A program made the translations under genes and the position numbers. Below the pieces are notes generated by a model that made no database searches, was not told the origin of the DNA, and was given only the letters and a program-made list of their open reading frames with translations. A stretch of 34,478 bases of DNA from Geoalkalibacter sp. (GTDB taxonomy: Bacteria > Desulfobacterota > Desulfuromonadia > Desulfuromonadales > Geoalkalibacteraceae): positions 1 through 34,478 of the forward strand of contig NZ_JAUVWH010000016.1 of the NCBI RefSeq assembly GCF_030604225.1, given 5' to 3'. Of the stretch, positions 24,635 through 33,438 are shown piece after piece. Position 1 is the stretch's first letter, and every line of letters begins with the position of its first letter.

Positions 24635-24994
24635 ATGAACGCGGACAAACGGGCGAGATTGGCGTATCTGGCGGGTTCGGTCATCGGCAATCAAAGCATC
24701 AGGGTTCTCTATGACCGTTCGCGGGAAAAAAGCCTCAAGGGAGAGGAGAACCTGCTCTTTCAACACGTTTTCAAGCACGGTCCGGAAAGAAACTGCAAGG
24801 TGAAACGCGACCCCCAGGGAGCCAACTTCTGCATTCTGACCGAAACCGGCCAACACCTGTGCTTCAGCGTCCACGGGCGGCTGTTTGACGGCTTCGACCA
24901 TCAGAGCGGCTGCCATTTCAGCGGCCATGTGCTGGACAACACCGTCTCCCTGTTCGATTACAGCGCCTCGGATTATTTTTGCTATCGCTTCTAG
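24635..24994 (+). CDS. Small hypothetical protein, 119 residues
   Basis: The start follows a strong GAAGGAGGAG site, and the frame extension to 24575 is rejected. The protein is soluble, with a basic N-terminal half (RVLYDRSREKSLKGEENLLFQHVFKHG) and an aromatic, cysteine-containing C-terminal half (GANFCILTETGQHLCFSVHGRLFDGFDHQSGCHFSGH...FDYSASDYFCYRF). The pattern suggests a compact beta-rich domain. No known motif or membrane segment is seen. It has its own promoter with a palindrome in the spacer, which hints at regulated expression. Function unknown. Confidence 0.7.
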   Translation: MNADKRARLAYLAGSVIGNQSIRVLYDRSREKSLKGEENLLFQHVFKHGPERNCKVKRDPQGANFCILTETGQHLCFSVHGRLFDGFDHQSGCHFSGHVLDNTVSLFDYSASDYFCYRF

Positions 24995-25017
24995 GCGCGT
25001 GCCGAGCCTATTGGGCC

Positions 25018-25064
25018 CATCCCCCAACCCCGCCCGCCAAGGACGGCTCGGGGATTGGGGGATG
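25018..25064. terminator. Large hairpin between convergent genes
   Basis: CATCCCCCAA-CCCCG (25018-25032) pairs with CGGGG-A-TTGGGGGATG (25049-25064), 15 bp with one bulge and a 16-nt loop. It lacks a T-run on either side, so termination is inferred from position only. Confidence 0.5.
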
Positions 25065-25081
25065 CCCCTGTCTTGTAGTAC

Positions 25082-26272
25082 CTAGAGAACCACCAACTCC
25101 TCGCTGGTAAAGGTCAGGTGCTTGAGGCCGTCGGCGGCCACCCAGAAGGTGTTTTCCACCCCCACCGCGCCAAGGCCCGGATAAACCACCTTGGGCTCGA
25201 AGGCGAAGGTCATGTTTTCTTCCAGCACCTGGTCCTTGAAGCCACGGGCGATGAAAGGATACTCGTCGATTTCCACGCCGATGCCGTGCCCGATGAAGGA
25301 CACCTGAGCGCCGGGCGCCCCCATGAAGTGCTCCTTGTGACCCAACTCCGCAGCGAGGGCGCAGCAGGCCTCGTAGAGTTCGCCCCAGACCGCGCCGGGC
25401 CGCGCCAGCTCTTTTAAGCGCCGCTCGATGGCGATCATGTCCTCGTAAGCCTTGGCGAGCGGCTCGGGCAATCCGCCGACACAAAAAACCCGGGTCTGAT
25501 CGACCAGATAACCGTCAAAGGCACCGGCGAAATCAACGATGATGGGCTGATTGGCTTCGATGCGCTTGTAGCTCGCCCCCTGGCCGATGCTGGGATTGAC
25601 GCCGATGCCGCCGAGGGGCGCATCGAGAAAGGCCGGCGCGGCACTGTCGGCCCCGGAGAAGATGTGCCCGTAAAACAGCTCGGAGTTGAAACCGCGCATG
25701 CGCGTGATGCCCTGGTGGCCGAGTTTGCGGGCCGTGAATTCCAGTTCGGCGGCCAGTTCGAGGTCGGTCATGCCAACACGGATGACCTCTTTCGCCCGTT
25801 GGCAGACCCGGTCGACCATCAGCGCGGCATCCTTCATGATCTCGATTTCGTAATCGGACTTAACGGCGCGCACGGTACGGATGAGGTGGCTGGCATCCTT
25901 CGCCTCGGCCGCGCCGAACACCTTGTGCAAACGCTCGAAGGTTGCCGCGGGCAGGACGTCGAGCTCATAACCGATCTTTTTCGGCAACTGCCGGTTGAAA
26001 TCGGCGAGGATGCCGGGAATGTCCTTGGGGCTGCGAAACGGCACCAGTTCCTTGAGGCCGCACTCCATGCGCGCCCGGGTGTAGTCCTTGCGCACCAGGT
26101 AGAGGGGCTCGCCGGAGGCCGGCACATAGAGCACGCCCTGCTGAATGGAGCCGGTGAAATAGAAGAGATCTGCGTTTTGCAGAATCAGAACGGCATCGAG
26201 CCCGGCAGCGTCCATCTGCTGCTGAAGGGCCTGAAAGCGACGCTCAAGTTCGGCGAGAGGCGTGATGCGCAT
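25082..26272 (-). CDS. M24-family Xaa-Pro aminopeptidase/dipeptidase
   Basis: The 396-residue protein has a creatinase-type N-terminal domain (about 5-140) and a pita-bread metallopeptidase domain. All five dinuclear metal ligands are visible: D247 and D258 in IVDFAGAFDGYLVDQTRVF, H329 in FIGHGIGVEIDEYPF, E359 in FAFEPKVV and E373 in VGVENTFWV. Family members remove residues ahead of proline or cleave Xaa-Pro dipeptides. The start at 26272 has AAGGAGG upstream; the frame extension to 26362 is not protein-like. It is divergent from the permease gene. Exact substrate not determinable. Confidence 0.92.
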   Translation of the reverse strand: MRITPLAELERRFQALQQQMDAAGLDAVLILQNADLFYFTGSIQQGVLYVPASGEPLYLVRKDYTRARMECGLKELVPFRSPKDIPGILADFNRQLPKKIGYELDVLPAATFERLHKVFGAAEAKDASHLIRTVRAVKSDYEIEIMKDAALMVDRVCQRAKEVIRVGMTDLELAAELEFTARKLGHQGITRMRGFNSELFYGHIFSGADSAAPAFLDAPLGGIGVNPSIGQGASYKRIEANQPIIVDFAGAFDGYLVDQTRVFCVGGLPEPLAKAYEDMIAIERRLKELARPGAVWGELYEACCALAAELGHKEHFMGAPGAQVSFIGHGIGVEIDEYPFIARGFKDQVLEENMTFAFEPKVVYPGLGAVGVENTFWVAADGLKHLTFTSEELVVL

Positions 26273-26480
26273 GGGAAACCTCCTTGATGAGAAATACCAG
26301 CCAACCCAATGCAAACCAGGAAAAGGATGGCACATTCTGACCTTCCAAGGGACCCATGTCAAGGCTCGGCCTTAATGCACCGCTCCGGCAACCCCCCAGA
26401 ATCTCTTTTATTCTCGGCCGTTTGTGATAAGATACCTGCTTTGCGGCAGTTCGCGATTTCACAGCGTTTCGGGTTTTTCC

Positions 26481-27536
26481 ATGAATATCATCTCCAACTG
26501 GTTCCGCCGTCACCTCTCCGACCAGCAGGTCGTGATTCTCATGGCCTTGCTGGCCGCCGGCCTGATCATCGTGCTGTTCTTCGGCCACATGCTGGTGCCT
26601 TTTTTCGCCAGCCTGGTCATCGCTTACCTGCTTGAGGCGCCGGTGCGCTTTCTGGGACGCGTGGGACTGCCGCGTCTGGCCGCGGTGATCCTGGTGTTCG
26701 CCCTGTTTCTCACCCTGCTCTTCATCGGTTTTTTCTGGCTGGTGCCGATTCTCATCAAGCAGGTCACCCAACTCATCCAGCAATTGCCCGTCATGATCAG
26801 CGAAGCCCAGACGGCGCTGATGACCCTGCCGGAGCGCTATCCGCGCCTGATCTCCGAAAACCAGCTCCACGAAATCGCCACCACCCTGCGCGCCGAAGTG
26901 GTGCGCCAGGCACAGAAACTCCTCAGCGTGTCCATGAGTTCGGTGCTGGGCCTGGTCACCCTGCTCGTCTATCTGGTGCTCATGCCGATCCTGGTGTTTT
27001 TCTTTCTCAAGGACAAGGACCGCATCCTTGAGTGGGTGCAGGGTTTCCTGCCCCAGGAGCGCACCCTGGCCATCACCGTCTGGCAAGAGGTCAACGGCCA
27101 GATCGGCAACTACATTCGCGGCAAGATTCTGGAAATTCTCATCGTCTGGGCCGTGACCGGCGTCACCTTCTGGTTGCTCGACATCAATTACGCCATGCTG
27201 CTGGGTTTTCTCGTCGGCATCTCGGTGCTGATTCCCTATGTGGGCGCGGCGGTGGTCACCCTGCCCGTCGCGCTGGTCGCCTATTTTCAGTGGGGTCTCA
27301 ACCAGCAGTTTTTCTATGTCCTGATCGCCTACGCCGTCATTCAGCTCCTTGACGGCAACCTGCTGGCGCCCCTATTGCTTTCGGAGGCGGTCAACCTTCA
27401 TCCCGTCGCCATTATTGCGGCCATTTTGGTCTTCGGCGGCATCTGGGGGTTCTGGGGCATCTTTTTCGCCATTCCCCTGGCCACCCTGATCAATGCCATC
27501 ATCAATGCCTGGCCGCGAGAATCCTTGGTTAATTAG
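26481..27536 (+). CDS. AI-2E family transporter (PerM/YtfQ-like permease)
   Basis: The 351-residue inner-membrane protein has about eight spans: two or three at the N-terminus (VVILMALLAAGLIIVLFFGHMLVPFFASLVIAYLLEAPV), a soluble middle (about 95-150), then a C-terminal block with the family signature ILIVWAVTGVTFWLLDINYAMLLGFLVGISVLIPYVGA and DGNLLAPLLLSEAVNLHPVAIIAAILVFGGIWGFWGIFFAIPLATLI. Members include AI-2 exporters and Na+/H+ antiporters, so the substrate is open. The ATG at 26481 is chosen by family start although its ribosome-binding site is weak; 26424 is an alternative. The 208-bp divergent gap upstream shows no clear operator. Confidence 0.88.
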   Translation: MNIISNWFRRHLSDQQVVILMALLAAGLIIVLFFGHMLVPFFASLVIAYLLEAPVRFLGRVGLPRLAAVILVFALFLTLLFIGFFWLVPILIKQVTQLIQQLPVMISEAQTALMTLPERYPRLISENQLHEIATTLRAEVVRQAQKLLSVSMSSVLGLVTLLVYLVLMPILVFFFLKDKDRILEWVQGFLPQERTLAITVWQEVNGQIGNYIRGKILEILIVWAVTGVTFWLLDINYAMLLGFLVGISVLIPYVGAAVVTLPVALVAYFQWGLNQQFFYVLIAYAVIQLLDGNLLAPLLLSEAVNLHPVAIIAAILVFGGIWGFWGIFFAIPLATLINAIINAWPRESLVN

Positions 27537-27656
27537 AACGCCCCCTTCTTGTTTTTTTCAGCGCCGTCCAAACAGCCGCCCAATCTTGTGTATCATTAAA
27601 ATCTCACCCCGCCCTCGGGCGGGTCGTCATCACACCTACGGCGAGGATACCAGGGC

Positions 27657-29897
27657 GTGAGGATCGGGATTCGCATCACCAGCATGGCCATTCTGCCGAT
27701 TTTGGTGACCGCGCTGGTGGCCGCGGGGGTCGCCCTCACCCAGAAGCAGGCCCTGCAAAAATTCTTCGCCCAGGAAATCGACCGGCAGGCACGCAGCGAG
27801 GCGCAAAAAATCGCCCAGGACGTCTACCTCATGTGCCGCGCCGCCCAGGAAGCCCTCCAGATCACCATCAACAGCAATCTGCGCGTCGCCGAATATGTTC
27901 TCAGCCAAAAGGGCAAGGTGAGCTTTTCCGCCGAGCCGGTGGTCTGGAACGCCATCGACCAGTACACCCAGCAAAGCCGCCGGGTGGAATTGCCGCGCTT
28001 GCTGGTGGGCGGTCAGTGGCTCGGCCAGATCGATGCACCCCAAGTCGCCGTCCCCATCATCGATGAGGTCCATAACCTGGTCGGCGGCACGGTCACCCTG
28101 TTTCAGCGCATGAACAAGGAAGGCGACATGCTGCGGGTGGCCACCAATGTTATCGACACCGATGGGCGGCGCGCCATCGGCACCTACCTGCCCGCCCGAA
28201 TGCCCGATGGGCGCGGTGATCCGGTGGTTGCCTCCCTGTTGCAGGGCAAGACCTTTCAGGGCCGCGCCTTCGTGGTCAACGCCTGGCACATCACCGCCTA
28301 TCAACCCATCTGGAATCCGCAAGGCAGCGAGGTGATCGGCGCTCTCTACGTGGGCGTCCAGCAGGAAAGCCTGGAGAGCCTGCGCAAGGGGATCATGGAC
28401 ATCATCGTCGGCAAGACGGGATACGTCTATGTCCTGGGGGGCCGGGGCAACCAGCGCGGCAGGTACATCATTTCCCAGGGCGGGCGACGCGACGGCGAGG
28501 ATCTGTGGGAGGAGGTCGATGCCGCAGGGCATCATTTCATTCAGGAAATCGTGAAAAAGGCTCTGGAAATGGAAGAGACCGGGCGGGGCGCCAAGATCCC
28601 GGTCACCTTCGTGAGCTACCCCTGGAAAAATCCCGGCGAGGACAAGCCGCGCAACAAGGTCGTGGCGATTTCTTATTTCGAGCCCTGGGATTGGGTCATC
28701 GGCGCCGGGTACTATGAAAGCGACCTCAAGGACAGCCAGCTGCGCCTGCGCGGCGCCATGAACCGCATGGGCTATTGGACGGGGCTGACCGCCCTGTTGA
28801 TGATGCTGCTGGCGGTGCCGGCGGGCTATTTCGTCGCCAGCGGCATCCGCAACCGCATCGACAGCGTGCTCACGTCGGTGGAGGAAATCCTCATCGTCAC
28901 CGATCCCCACGGACGAATCGTCTTGCTGAGCAAGCCCGCCGAGGAATTGCTGGGGTTGTCCCTGAAACGGGTGAGCGGCGAGGTGTTCGACCGGGTCATT
29001 CCCTTCCCCAACCTGCGCGAAGCCATGGTCGCCGCCCTCAACCAGGGCAAAAGCGGCCAGCGCTTCGACTTCGAACTGAGCAACGGCGCCGGGGCGCGCC
29101 GCATCATGGAGGGCCGCACCTCCCTCATCCAGACGCGTGTGGGCGGCGCCGCCGGGATGATCTTCATCATCCACGACGTGACCGACGAGCGCACCATGGA
29201 TCGCATGAAGAGCGAATTCATTTGCACCGCCGCCCACGAGCTGAGCACACCTTTGGCCTCCATCATCGGCTACTCGGAGCTGCTGCTCAATGAAAAGGAA
29301 CTGCCCGCGGAAACCGCCCAGGAGGCTCTGGCCTACATCAACAAAAAATCCTGGGCGCTATCGCGCATCGTCAACGACCTGCTCGATTTGAGCCGCATCG
29401 AACTCGGCCGGGAAATCCCCATTGAAAAAGAGCCGGTGGACATGCATGAATTGCTGCGCGATGCCGAAATTTTCGGCCACAACCTGACCCAGAAGCACCA
29501 TTTTGTCCTTGAGCTGCCCCCGGAGCCGGCGCTTTTGACCCTCGACCGCGGCAAAATCGAGCAGGCCCTGGAGAACATCATCAGCAACGCCATCAAATAC
29601 GCGCCCGGCGGCGGACTCATCCGCATCGCCGGGCGGCGGGAAAGCGACGGCTATCTCATCGAAATCAGCGATCAGGGCATCGGCATGACGCCGGAGCAGA
29701 GTACGCGCGTCTTCGATCGCTTCTACCGCGCCGACAACTCCACCACCGCCGTGGAGGGCACGGGACTGGGCATGAGCATCGTCAAGCACGTGATCGAAGG
29801 GCACGGCGGCCAGGTGTGGGTGAAAAGCCGTCTCGGCAAGGGCACGCAGGTGTTCATAAAGCTGCCCTGGCGGCCCCAGGACGACGAGCCGACCTGA
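27657..29897 (+). CDS. Cache-PAS sensor histidine kinase
   Basis: The 746-residue protein starts at GTG. A membrane span at about 8-28 and a second at about 374-394 flank a large periplasmic Cache3/Cache2-type ligand domain (VGGTVTLFQR..., then IVGKTGYVYVLGGRGNQRGRYIISQGG, and FEPWDWVIGAGYYESD). There is no recognisable HAMP domain: the second span leads almost directly to a PAS domain (about 402-510). HisKA has H527 in AAHELSTPLASIIGYSELL. The ATPase domain has ENIISNAIKYAPGG, DQGIGM and GTGLGMS. No response regulator is adjacent. Cache domains bind small organic acids or amino acids, but the ligand is unknown. A CCCGCC/GGCGGG hairpin lies upstream at 27608-27623. Confidence 0.92.
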   Translation: MRIGIRITSMAILPILVTALVAAGVALTQKQALQKFFAQEIDRQARSEAQKIAQDVYLMCRAAQEALQITINSNLRVAEYVLSQKGKVSFSAEPVVWNAIDQYTQQSRRVELPRLLVGGQWLGQIDAPQVAVPIIDEVHNLVGGTVTLFQRMNKEGDMLRVATNVIDTDGRRAIGTYLPARMPDGRGDPVVASLLQGKTFQGRAFVVNAWHITAYQPIWNPQGSEVIGALYVGVQQESLESLRKGIMDIIVGKTGYVYVLGGRGNQRGRYIISQGGRRDGEDLWEEVDAAGHHFIQEIVKKALEMEETGRGAKIPVTFVSYPWKNPGEDKPRNKVVAISYFEPWDWVIGAGYYESDLKDSQLRLRGAMNRMGYWTGLTALLMMLLAVPAGYFVASGIRNRIDSVLTSVEEILIVTDPHGRIVLLSKPAEELLGLSLKRVSGEVFDRVIPFPNLREAMVAALNQGKSGQRFDFELSNGAGARRIMEGRTSLIQTRVGGAAGMIFIIHDVTDERTMDRMKSEFICTAAHELSTPLASIIGYSELLLNEKELPAETAQEALAYINKKSWALSRIVNDLLDLSRIELGREIPIEKEPVDMHELLRDAEIFGHNLTQKHHFVLELPPEPALLTLDRGKIEQALENIISNAIKYAPGGGLIRIAGRRESDGYLIEISDQGIGMTPEQSTRVFDRFYRADNSTTAVEGTGLGMSIVKHVIEGHGGQVWVKSRLGKGTQVFIKLPWRPQDDEPT

Positions 29898-29915
29898 GAT
29901 TTTCCAGGAGCAAGT

Positions 29916-30257
29916 TCAGCGTTTTTTCTTGTCCGCCGTCACATGCAGCTCGCAGTGCAGGCAACGGCGCAGGTACAGGGGCATGAAGCCCTGCATATGG
30001 AAGAAATTGCCGCAGCGGGGACATTTGGCGAAAGCGGCAAAGATCACGGCAACGGCCACCAGCAGAATCCACACGCCGAACACCATGCCGGCCACCCGGT
30101 CCGATCCGGACAGCTCCAGGGTCAGCCACATCACCGGAATGTAGATCAGCACCAACCCGAACAAAAACCAGCGGCGCCGGCGCAAGGCCTTCATCCCGAG
30201 GGCGTACTGGGAAAAATCCTCGGGTGCTTCCGGTGCTTCCACGCTCTTGTCGTCCAT
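29916..30257 (-). CDS. Two-span membrane protein with C-terminal zinc ribbon
   Basis: The 113-residue protein has two transmembrane helices (WFLFGLVLIYIPVMWLTLEL and VAGMVFGVWILLVAVAVIFAAF). A cytoplasmic-type zinc ribbon follows: CPRCGNFFHMQGF...RRCLHCELHVTADKKKR, a CxxC...CxxC arrangement. The N-terminus is acidic and proline-rich. The start has GGGAGGTGGAG upstream. It is convergent with the histidine kinase gene and lies 32 bp after the YkgJ-type gene, so they probably share a transcript. Function unknown. Confidence 0.8.
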   Translation of the reverse strand: MDDKSVEAPEAPEDFSQYALGMKALRRRRWFLFGLVLIYIPVMWLTLELSGSDRVAGMVFGVWILLVAVAVIFAAFAKCPRCGNFFHMQGFMPLYLRRCLHCELHVTADKKKR

Positions 30258-30289
30258 GCTCCACCTCCCGGCCGAATCGTTCTTGAATC

Positions 30290-31015
30290 CTATGCTCCCA
30301 GAGACTCCATGTGAACCACGAAGGGCAGATCAAACCCGGCGCGAATCAGGGCCCGGCGGGTCACCTCAAGCCCCTGGGGGACGAGTTCGCTCACGCCGAG
30401 CTGCTGCTCCAGAGAGATGAGAAACGAGAGGTTGCCGCGCAGGGAAAACCCAAACCGCTTGATCATGGCCGCGGCGGTGCGCTCCTCGAACTCTCGCCCG
30501 AGATCCTGGGCGGCGGCGACATAGTGCGTGGGAAACGCCACCACCGAGGGGTCGAGCCCACTCATGAAGGCCTGTTTCTCCGCCGGATGCAGACAGCTGA
30601 AATCCACCGCGCACCAGTCGCTGTCGCGAGTGGAGAGCAGGGCGCGACAGGCGAAGGGCCGCACGGGATAGATTCCGCAAGCGCCGTCCGCGTCCAGCAG
30701 CGGGCAAAAGCCGAGATGCGTGCGGCAGGTGCGCAGGTACTCCTTGAAATCTTTTGCCGCCGAGGCAATTTCACTTAGCCGCGAGGCATGGGTCGCCACG
30801 GCCGCTCCTTGCTCCGGCGTCAGGCATTGGGCGATCCCCAGGGCCTCGACAAAAGTCGCGTTGACCGTCAGGGTGCAGCACTTGCGACAGCCGCGCCGAC
30901 AATAAACGGCGACGCCGCGCCGCGTCAAAGCCTCCAGCAATCGGGCGCTGTGCCGATCGAAGGCCTCCTGATCCCGGCGCACCTGCTCCTTGATTTGTCG
31001 CCAATCATCCTGCAT
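30290..31015 (-). CDS. YkgJ-family cysteine-cluster protein
   Basis: Starting at MQDDWRQIKEQVRRD (31015, GGGGG upstream), the protein has 241 residues. The cysteine cluster is CRRGCRKCC (C39, C43, C46, C47). CRTHLGFCPLLDADGACGIYPVRPFACRALLS and further cysteines (DWCAVDFSC) follow, the arrangement of the YkgJ/UPF0153 family thought to bind zinc or an Fe-S cluster. The C-terminal third is helical with no cysteines. The frame extension to 31090 is rejected for lack of a ribosome-binding site. The family's reaction is unknown. Confidence 0.88.
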   Translation of the reverse strand: MQDDWRQIKEQVRRDQEAFDRHSARLLEALTRRGVAVYCRRGCRKCCTLTVNATFVEALGIAQCLTPEQGAAVATHASRLSEIASAAKDFKEYLRTCRTHLGFCPLLDADGACGIYPVRPFACRALLSTRDSDWCAVDFSCLHPAEKQAFMSGLDPSVVAFPTHYVAAAQDLGREFEERTAAAMIKRFGFSLRGNLSFLISLEQQLGVSELVPQGLEVTRRALIRAGFDLPFVVHMESLGA

Positions 31016-31124
31016 TGGTCCCCCTGATAACATGGATTTTCTTGCACGGTCAATTTGAAACCCACAATCGCCAAGCCCCTCGCGATGCACGACGACGCTG
31101 CCCGCTTTTTAGGCAAAACGCTAA

Positions 31125-31144
31125 AACCCCGTCCGCACGGACGG
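31125..31144 (-). terminator. Weak terminator downstream of the EAL gene
   Basis: CCGTCC-GTGC-GGACGG on the minus strand is followed by GGGG and broken T-runs (TTTTAGCGTTTT). Suggestive rather than strong. Confidence 0.45.
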
Positions 31145-31162
31145 TCACCATGGCGAATCTCG

Positions 31163-31201
31163 GGCTTTTCACAACGCTATCCACAGCGGCTGTGAAAAGC
31201 C
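31163..31201. repeat. Intergenic inverted repeat, 15 bp paired
   Basis: GGCTTTTCACA (31163-31173) and TGTGAAAAGCC (31191-31201) are exact complements. CGCT/AGCG continues the stem after a small bulge, around ATCCAC. There is no T-run in either direction. It lies in the 275-bp gap between the YkgJ-type and EAL genes and may be a protein-binding site or a dispersed repeat unit. Confidence 0.6.
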
Positions 31202-31290
31202 TTGGCCAGGGCCGGGCGAACTCAAGAAATTTCAGCAAAAAAAGGCGCCGCACCGAAGCGTTGGGGTGACAGAACCGCCCCGCTTCAGGC

Positions 31291-33372
31291 TCAGGCGTTC
31301 CGGCGAAGCCGCGCGACGAAATCCGCCGCCTCCAAGGGTTCGCTGAACAGAAATCCCTGAAAGCGCGTGCACCCGGACCGGCGCAGAAATTCATACTGCT
31401 CGGGCGCATCCACCCCCTCGGCGAGGGTGAGCAGTCCCAGGCTGCGGCCCAAGGCCACAACGGCGGTAATGATCGCCGCGCTGCCGGCATCGCCGGGCAG
31501 ATCGCGCACAAAGGCGCGATCGATCTTTAGGCAATCCAAAGGAAAGTTCTTCAGATAACTCAGGGAGGAGTAGCCGGTGCCGAAATCGTCGACGGCCAGA
31601 TGCAGGCCCATTTTTTTCAGGGCGACCAGGGTGCTTCTGGCCTGCTCCAGATCATACATCAATACGCCTTCCGTAACCTCAAGGGCCAGGGAGCACGCCT
31701 CAACCCCCGTTTCCTTGAGAATCCGGGACAGCAAAAGCGGCAGGTTGACCTGGCGAAACTGCGCGGCGGCAAGATTGACCGCGATGGGCGGTACCACCAG
31801 CTGATCCTCGCGCCACTGGCGTATCTGACGGCAAACGGACCACAGAACCCATTCGCCAAGCGGCACGATGAGTCCCGAGGCCTCGGCCAAGGCGATGAAG
31901 CAATCGGGCTTTAGAACGCCCCGCGCGGGATGCCGCCAGCGCACCAGTGCCTCTGCGCCCCTGACCTCGCCAGTCAGACCATCGACCTGGGGTTGATAGA
32001 GAACAAAGAGTTCATCACGCTCAAGCGCCTTGCGCAGATCGGCTTCGAGGCGCACCCGTTCCACGGCTTGGATCCCCAGGGCCTGATTGAAAAACCGCAC
32101 CCGCTCACCCTCCCCGCCTTTGGCGGCGTGCAGGGCGATTTCCGCGTGACGCAAGACCTCCACGGGAACCAAACCATCCTGGGGCGCCAAGGCGATGCCG
32201 CCGTGGGCGTTCAGATGGACCTCGCCCTGATCCAGCAGACAGGGCCGTTGAAGTTCCGCCAAGGCACGCTGCGCGAGACTTCCGGCCTCGGAAGCTTCGT
32301 TCACGAAAGGCAGCAGCAGTGAAAAAACGCCATTGCCGAAGTAAAAAGCCCAACCAAATTCACCAACGGCGACCCGCAGGCGCTGGGCGCCGATCTGCAG
32401 CAGCTTGTCGCCCAGGGAACGCCCCAGGGCGTTGTTGATGCGCCGAAAATCCTCCAGATCCAGCAGCACGACCGCCACAAGGTCCGCTGGACCGCGGCGC
32501 TGCTTGAGAAACAAGTCGAGCTTACCAAAAAACTGGGACTGATTGGCCAGCCCGGTCAAGCTGTCGTAGTGCGCTAGATAGCGCAGATTTTCCTCGGCCC
32601 GCAACCGCCGCTGCTCCTGGCGGCGTAATTGCCGGTCCGCGACCCAAAGTCCGCCGAGGCCCAAAAACCAAAGCACTAAAGCGCCGCTTGCCATGCCCCA
32701 ACGATGCACGCGCCCGGCCGCCCACCAGGGGCGCAGATCCACCTGGGTGCTTAGACCGCCGCGAATCTCGCCGAGACGGTAACCCTGATGGGCGTGGCAA
32801 AAGAGGCATTCCGCCTGCATGAGCAGCGGGCGCATGACACGCAGGATTTCCCTGCCGTCAATCCGGGCGATGCTGCTGATCTCGGGCGCGCCGGCGGAGA
32901 GGGCCTGCAAGGCGCCCTGTTCCCAGCTGTCGGGAACATTCTTGGGGTTTAGGGGGCGCAGGGCGGTAATCCGGCCGCTCAGGCCAAACATCTGCTGTTC
33001 GAGGGGAAAAATCTCCCGCATCATGTAAGCGGGATTGACCAGGGTCAGGTGGCGCCCGGAGGGAGTTAGAATGTCGCGTTCAGGTAAGTGGGCCAGGTAG
33101 GGATTGGGTGGTGTGGTGTCGGAAACCTCCACGTAGATGCCGCCATGCTTCGCGTTCCAGTGGCGATAGACCAGCACATGGTCGGCAAAGGTGCGCGCTT
33201 GGGCGGCAGCCAGGGCCAGGGTATTGGCCCGCGACCGCTCCAGGTTCCACCAAAGTCCGCCCAGCAGCAGCAGCGTCCACCCGATGGCCAAACCCACGAG
33301 CAACCAGCGCCTGGATCTTCGCCGCGGCAAACCAGCCCCCTGAGGCTGCCAAGATTGCGCCAATGGCTGCAT
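31291..33372 (-). CDS. c-type-heme sensor (Tll0287/DUF3365-like) with degenerate GGDEF and intact EAL
   Basis: The 693-residue protein has membrane spans at about 22-43 and 225-245 enclosing a periplasmic domain with a heme-c site, CLFCH (C189, C192, H193), in the DUF3365 context MQAECLFCHAHQGYRLGEIRGGLS. A GGDEF-like domain (about 262-420) has FGNGVF where GGDEF should be, so cyclase activity is very unlikely. The EAL domain is intact: EALVRW (474-479), E565 in EVTEG, DDFGTGYSS (595-603), K616 and AEGVD. It should degrade c-di-GMP in response to redox or a heme ligand. The start has GAGGAGGGGG. It lies 66 bp after the sigma-54 regulator on the same strand. Confidence 0.92.
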   Translation of the reverse strand: MQPLAQSWQPQGAGLPRRRSRRWLLVGLAIGWTLLLLGGLWWNLERSRANTLALAAAQARTFADHVLVYRHWNAKHGGIYVEVSDTTPPNPYLAHLPERDILTPSGRHLTLVNPAYMMREIFPLEQQMFGLSGRITALRPLNPKNVPDSWEQGALQALSAGAPEISSIARIDGREILRVMRPLLMQAECLFCHAHQGYRLGEIRGGLSTQVDLRPWWAAGRVHRWGMASGALVLWFLGLGGLWVADRQLRRQEQRRLRAEENLRYLAHYDSLTGLANQSQFFGKLDLFLKQRRGPADLVAVVLLDLEDFRRINNALGRSLGDKLLQIGAQRLRVAVGEFGWAFYFGNGVFSLLLPFVNEASEAGSLAQRALAELQRPCLLDQGEVHLNAHGGIALAPQDGLVPVEVLRHAEIALHAAKGGEGERVRFFNQALGIQAVERVRLEADLRKALERDELFVLYQPQVDGLTGEVRGAEALVRWRHPARGVLKPDCFIALAEASGLIVPLGEWVLWSVCRQIRQWREDQLVVPPIAVNLAAAQFRQVNLPLLLSRILKETGVEACSLALEVTEGVLMYDLEQARSTLVALKKMGLHLAVDDFGTGYSSLSYLKNFPLDCLKIDRAFVRDLPGDAGSAAIITAVVALGRSLGLLTLAEGVDAPEQYEFLRRSGCTRFQGFLFSEPLEAADFVARLRRNA

Positions 33373-33438
33373 CGCCCCCTCCTCGGTTCCGACAGGGACT
33401 TAAAAATCATTTAAAATATAGCAGAACCTTGCTTGACT

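Noticed and set aside
27636-29237. A 533-codon minus-strand reading frame
   Set aside because: Antisense to the Cache histidine kinase, with His/Gly/Ala-rich composition typical of high-GC shadows and no recognisable domain.
31166-31184. DnaA-box-like TATCCACA and TTTTCACA sequences
   Set aside because: Each deviates from TTATCCACA, only two imperfect copies occur, and both lie inside one hairpin, with no dnaA, dnaN or AT-rich unwinding region. Not an origin.
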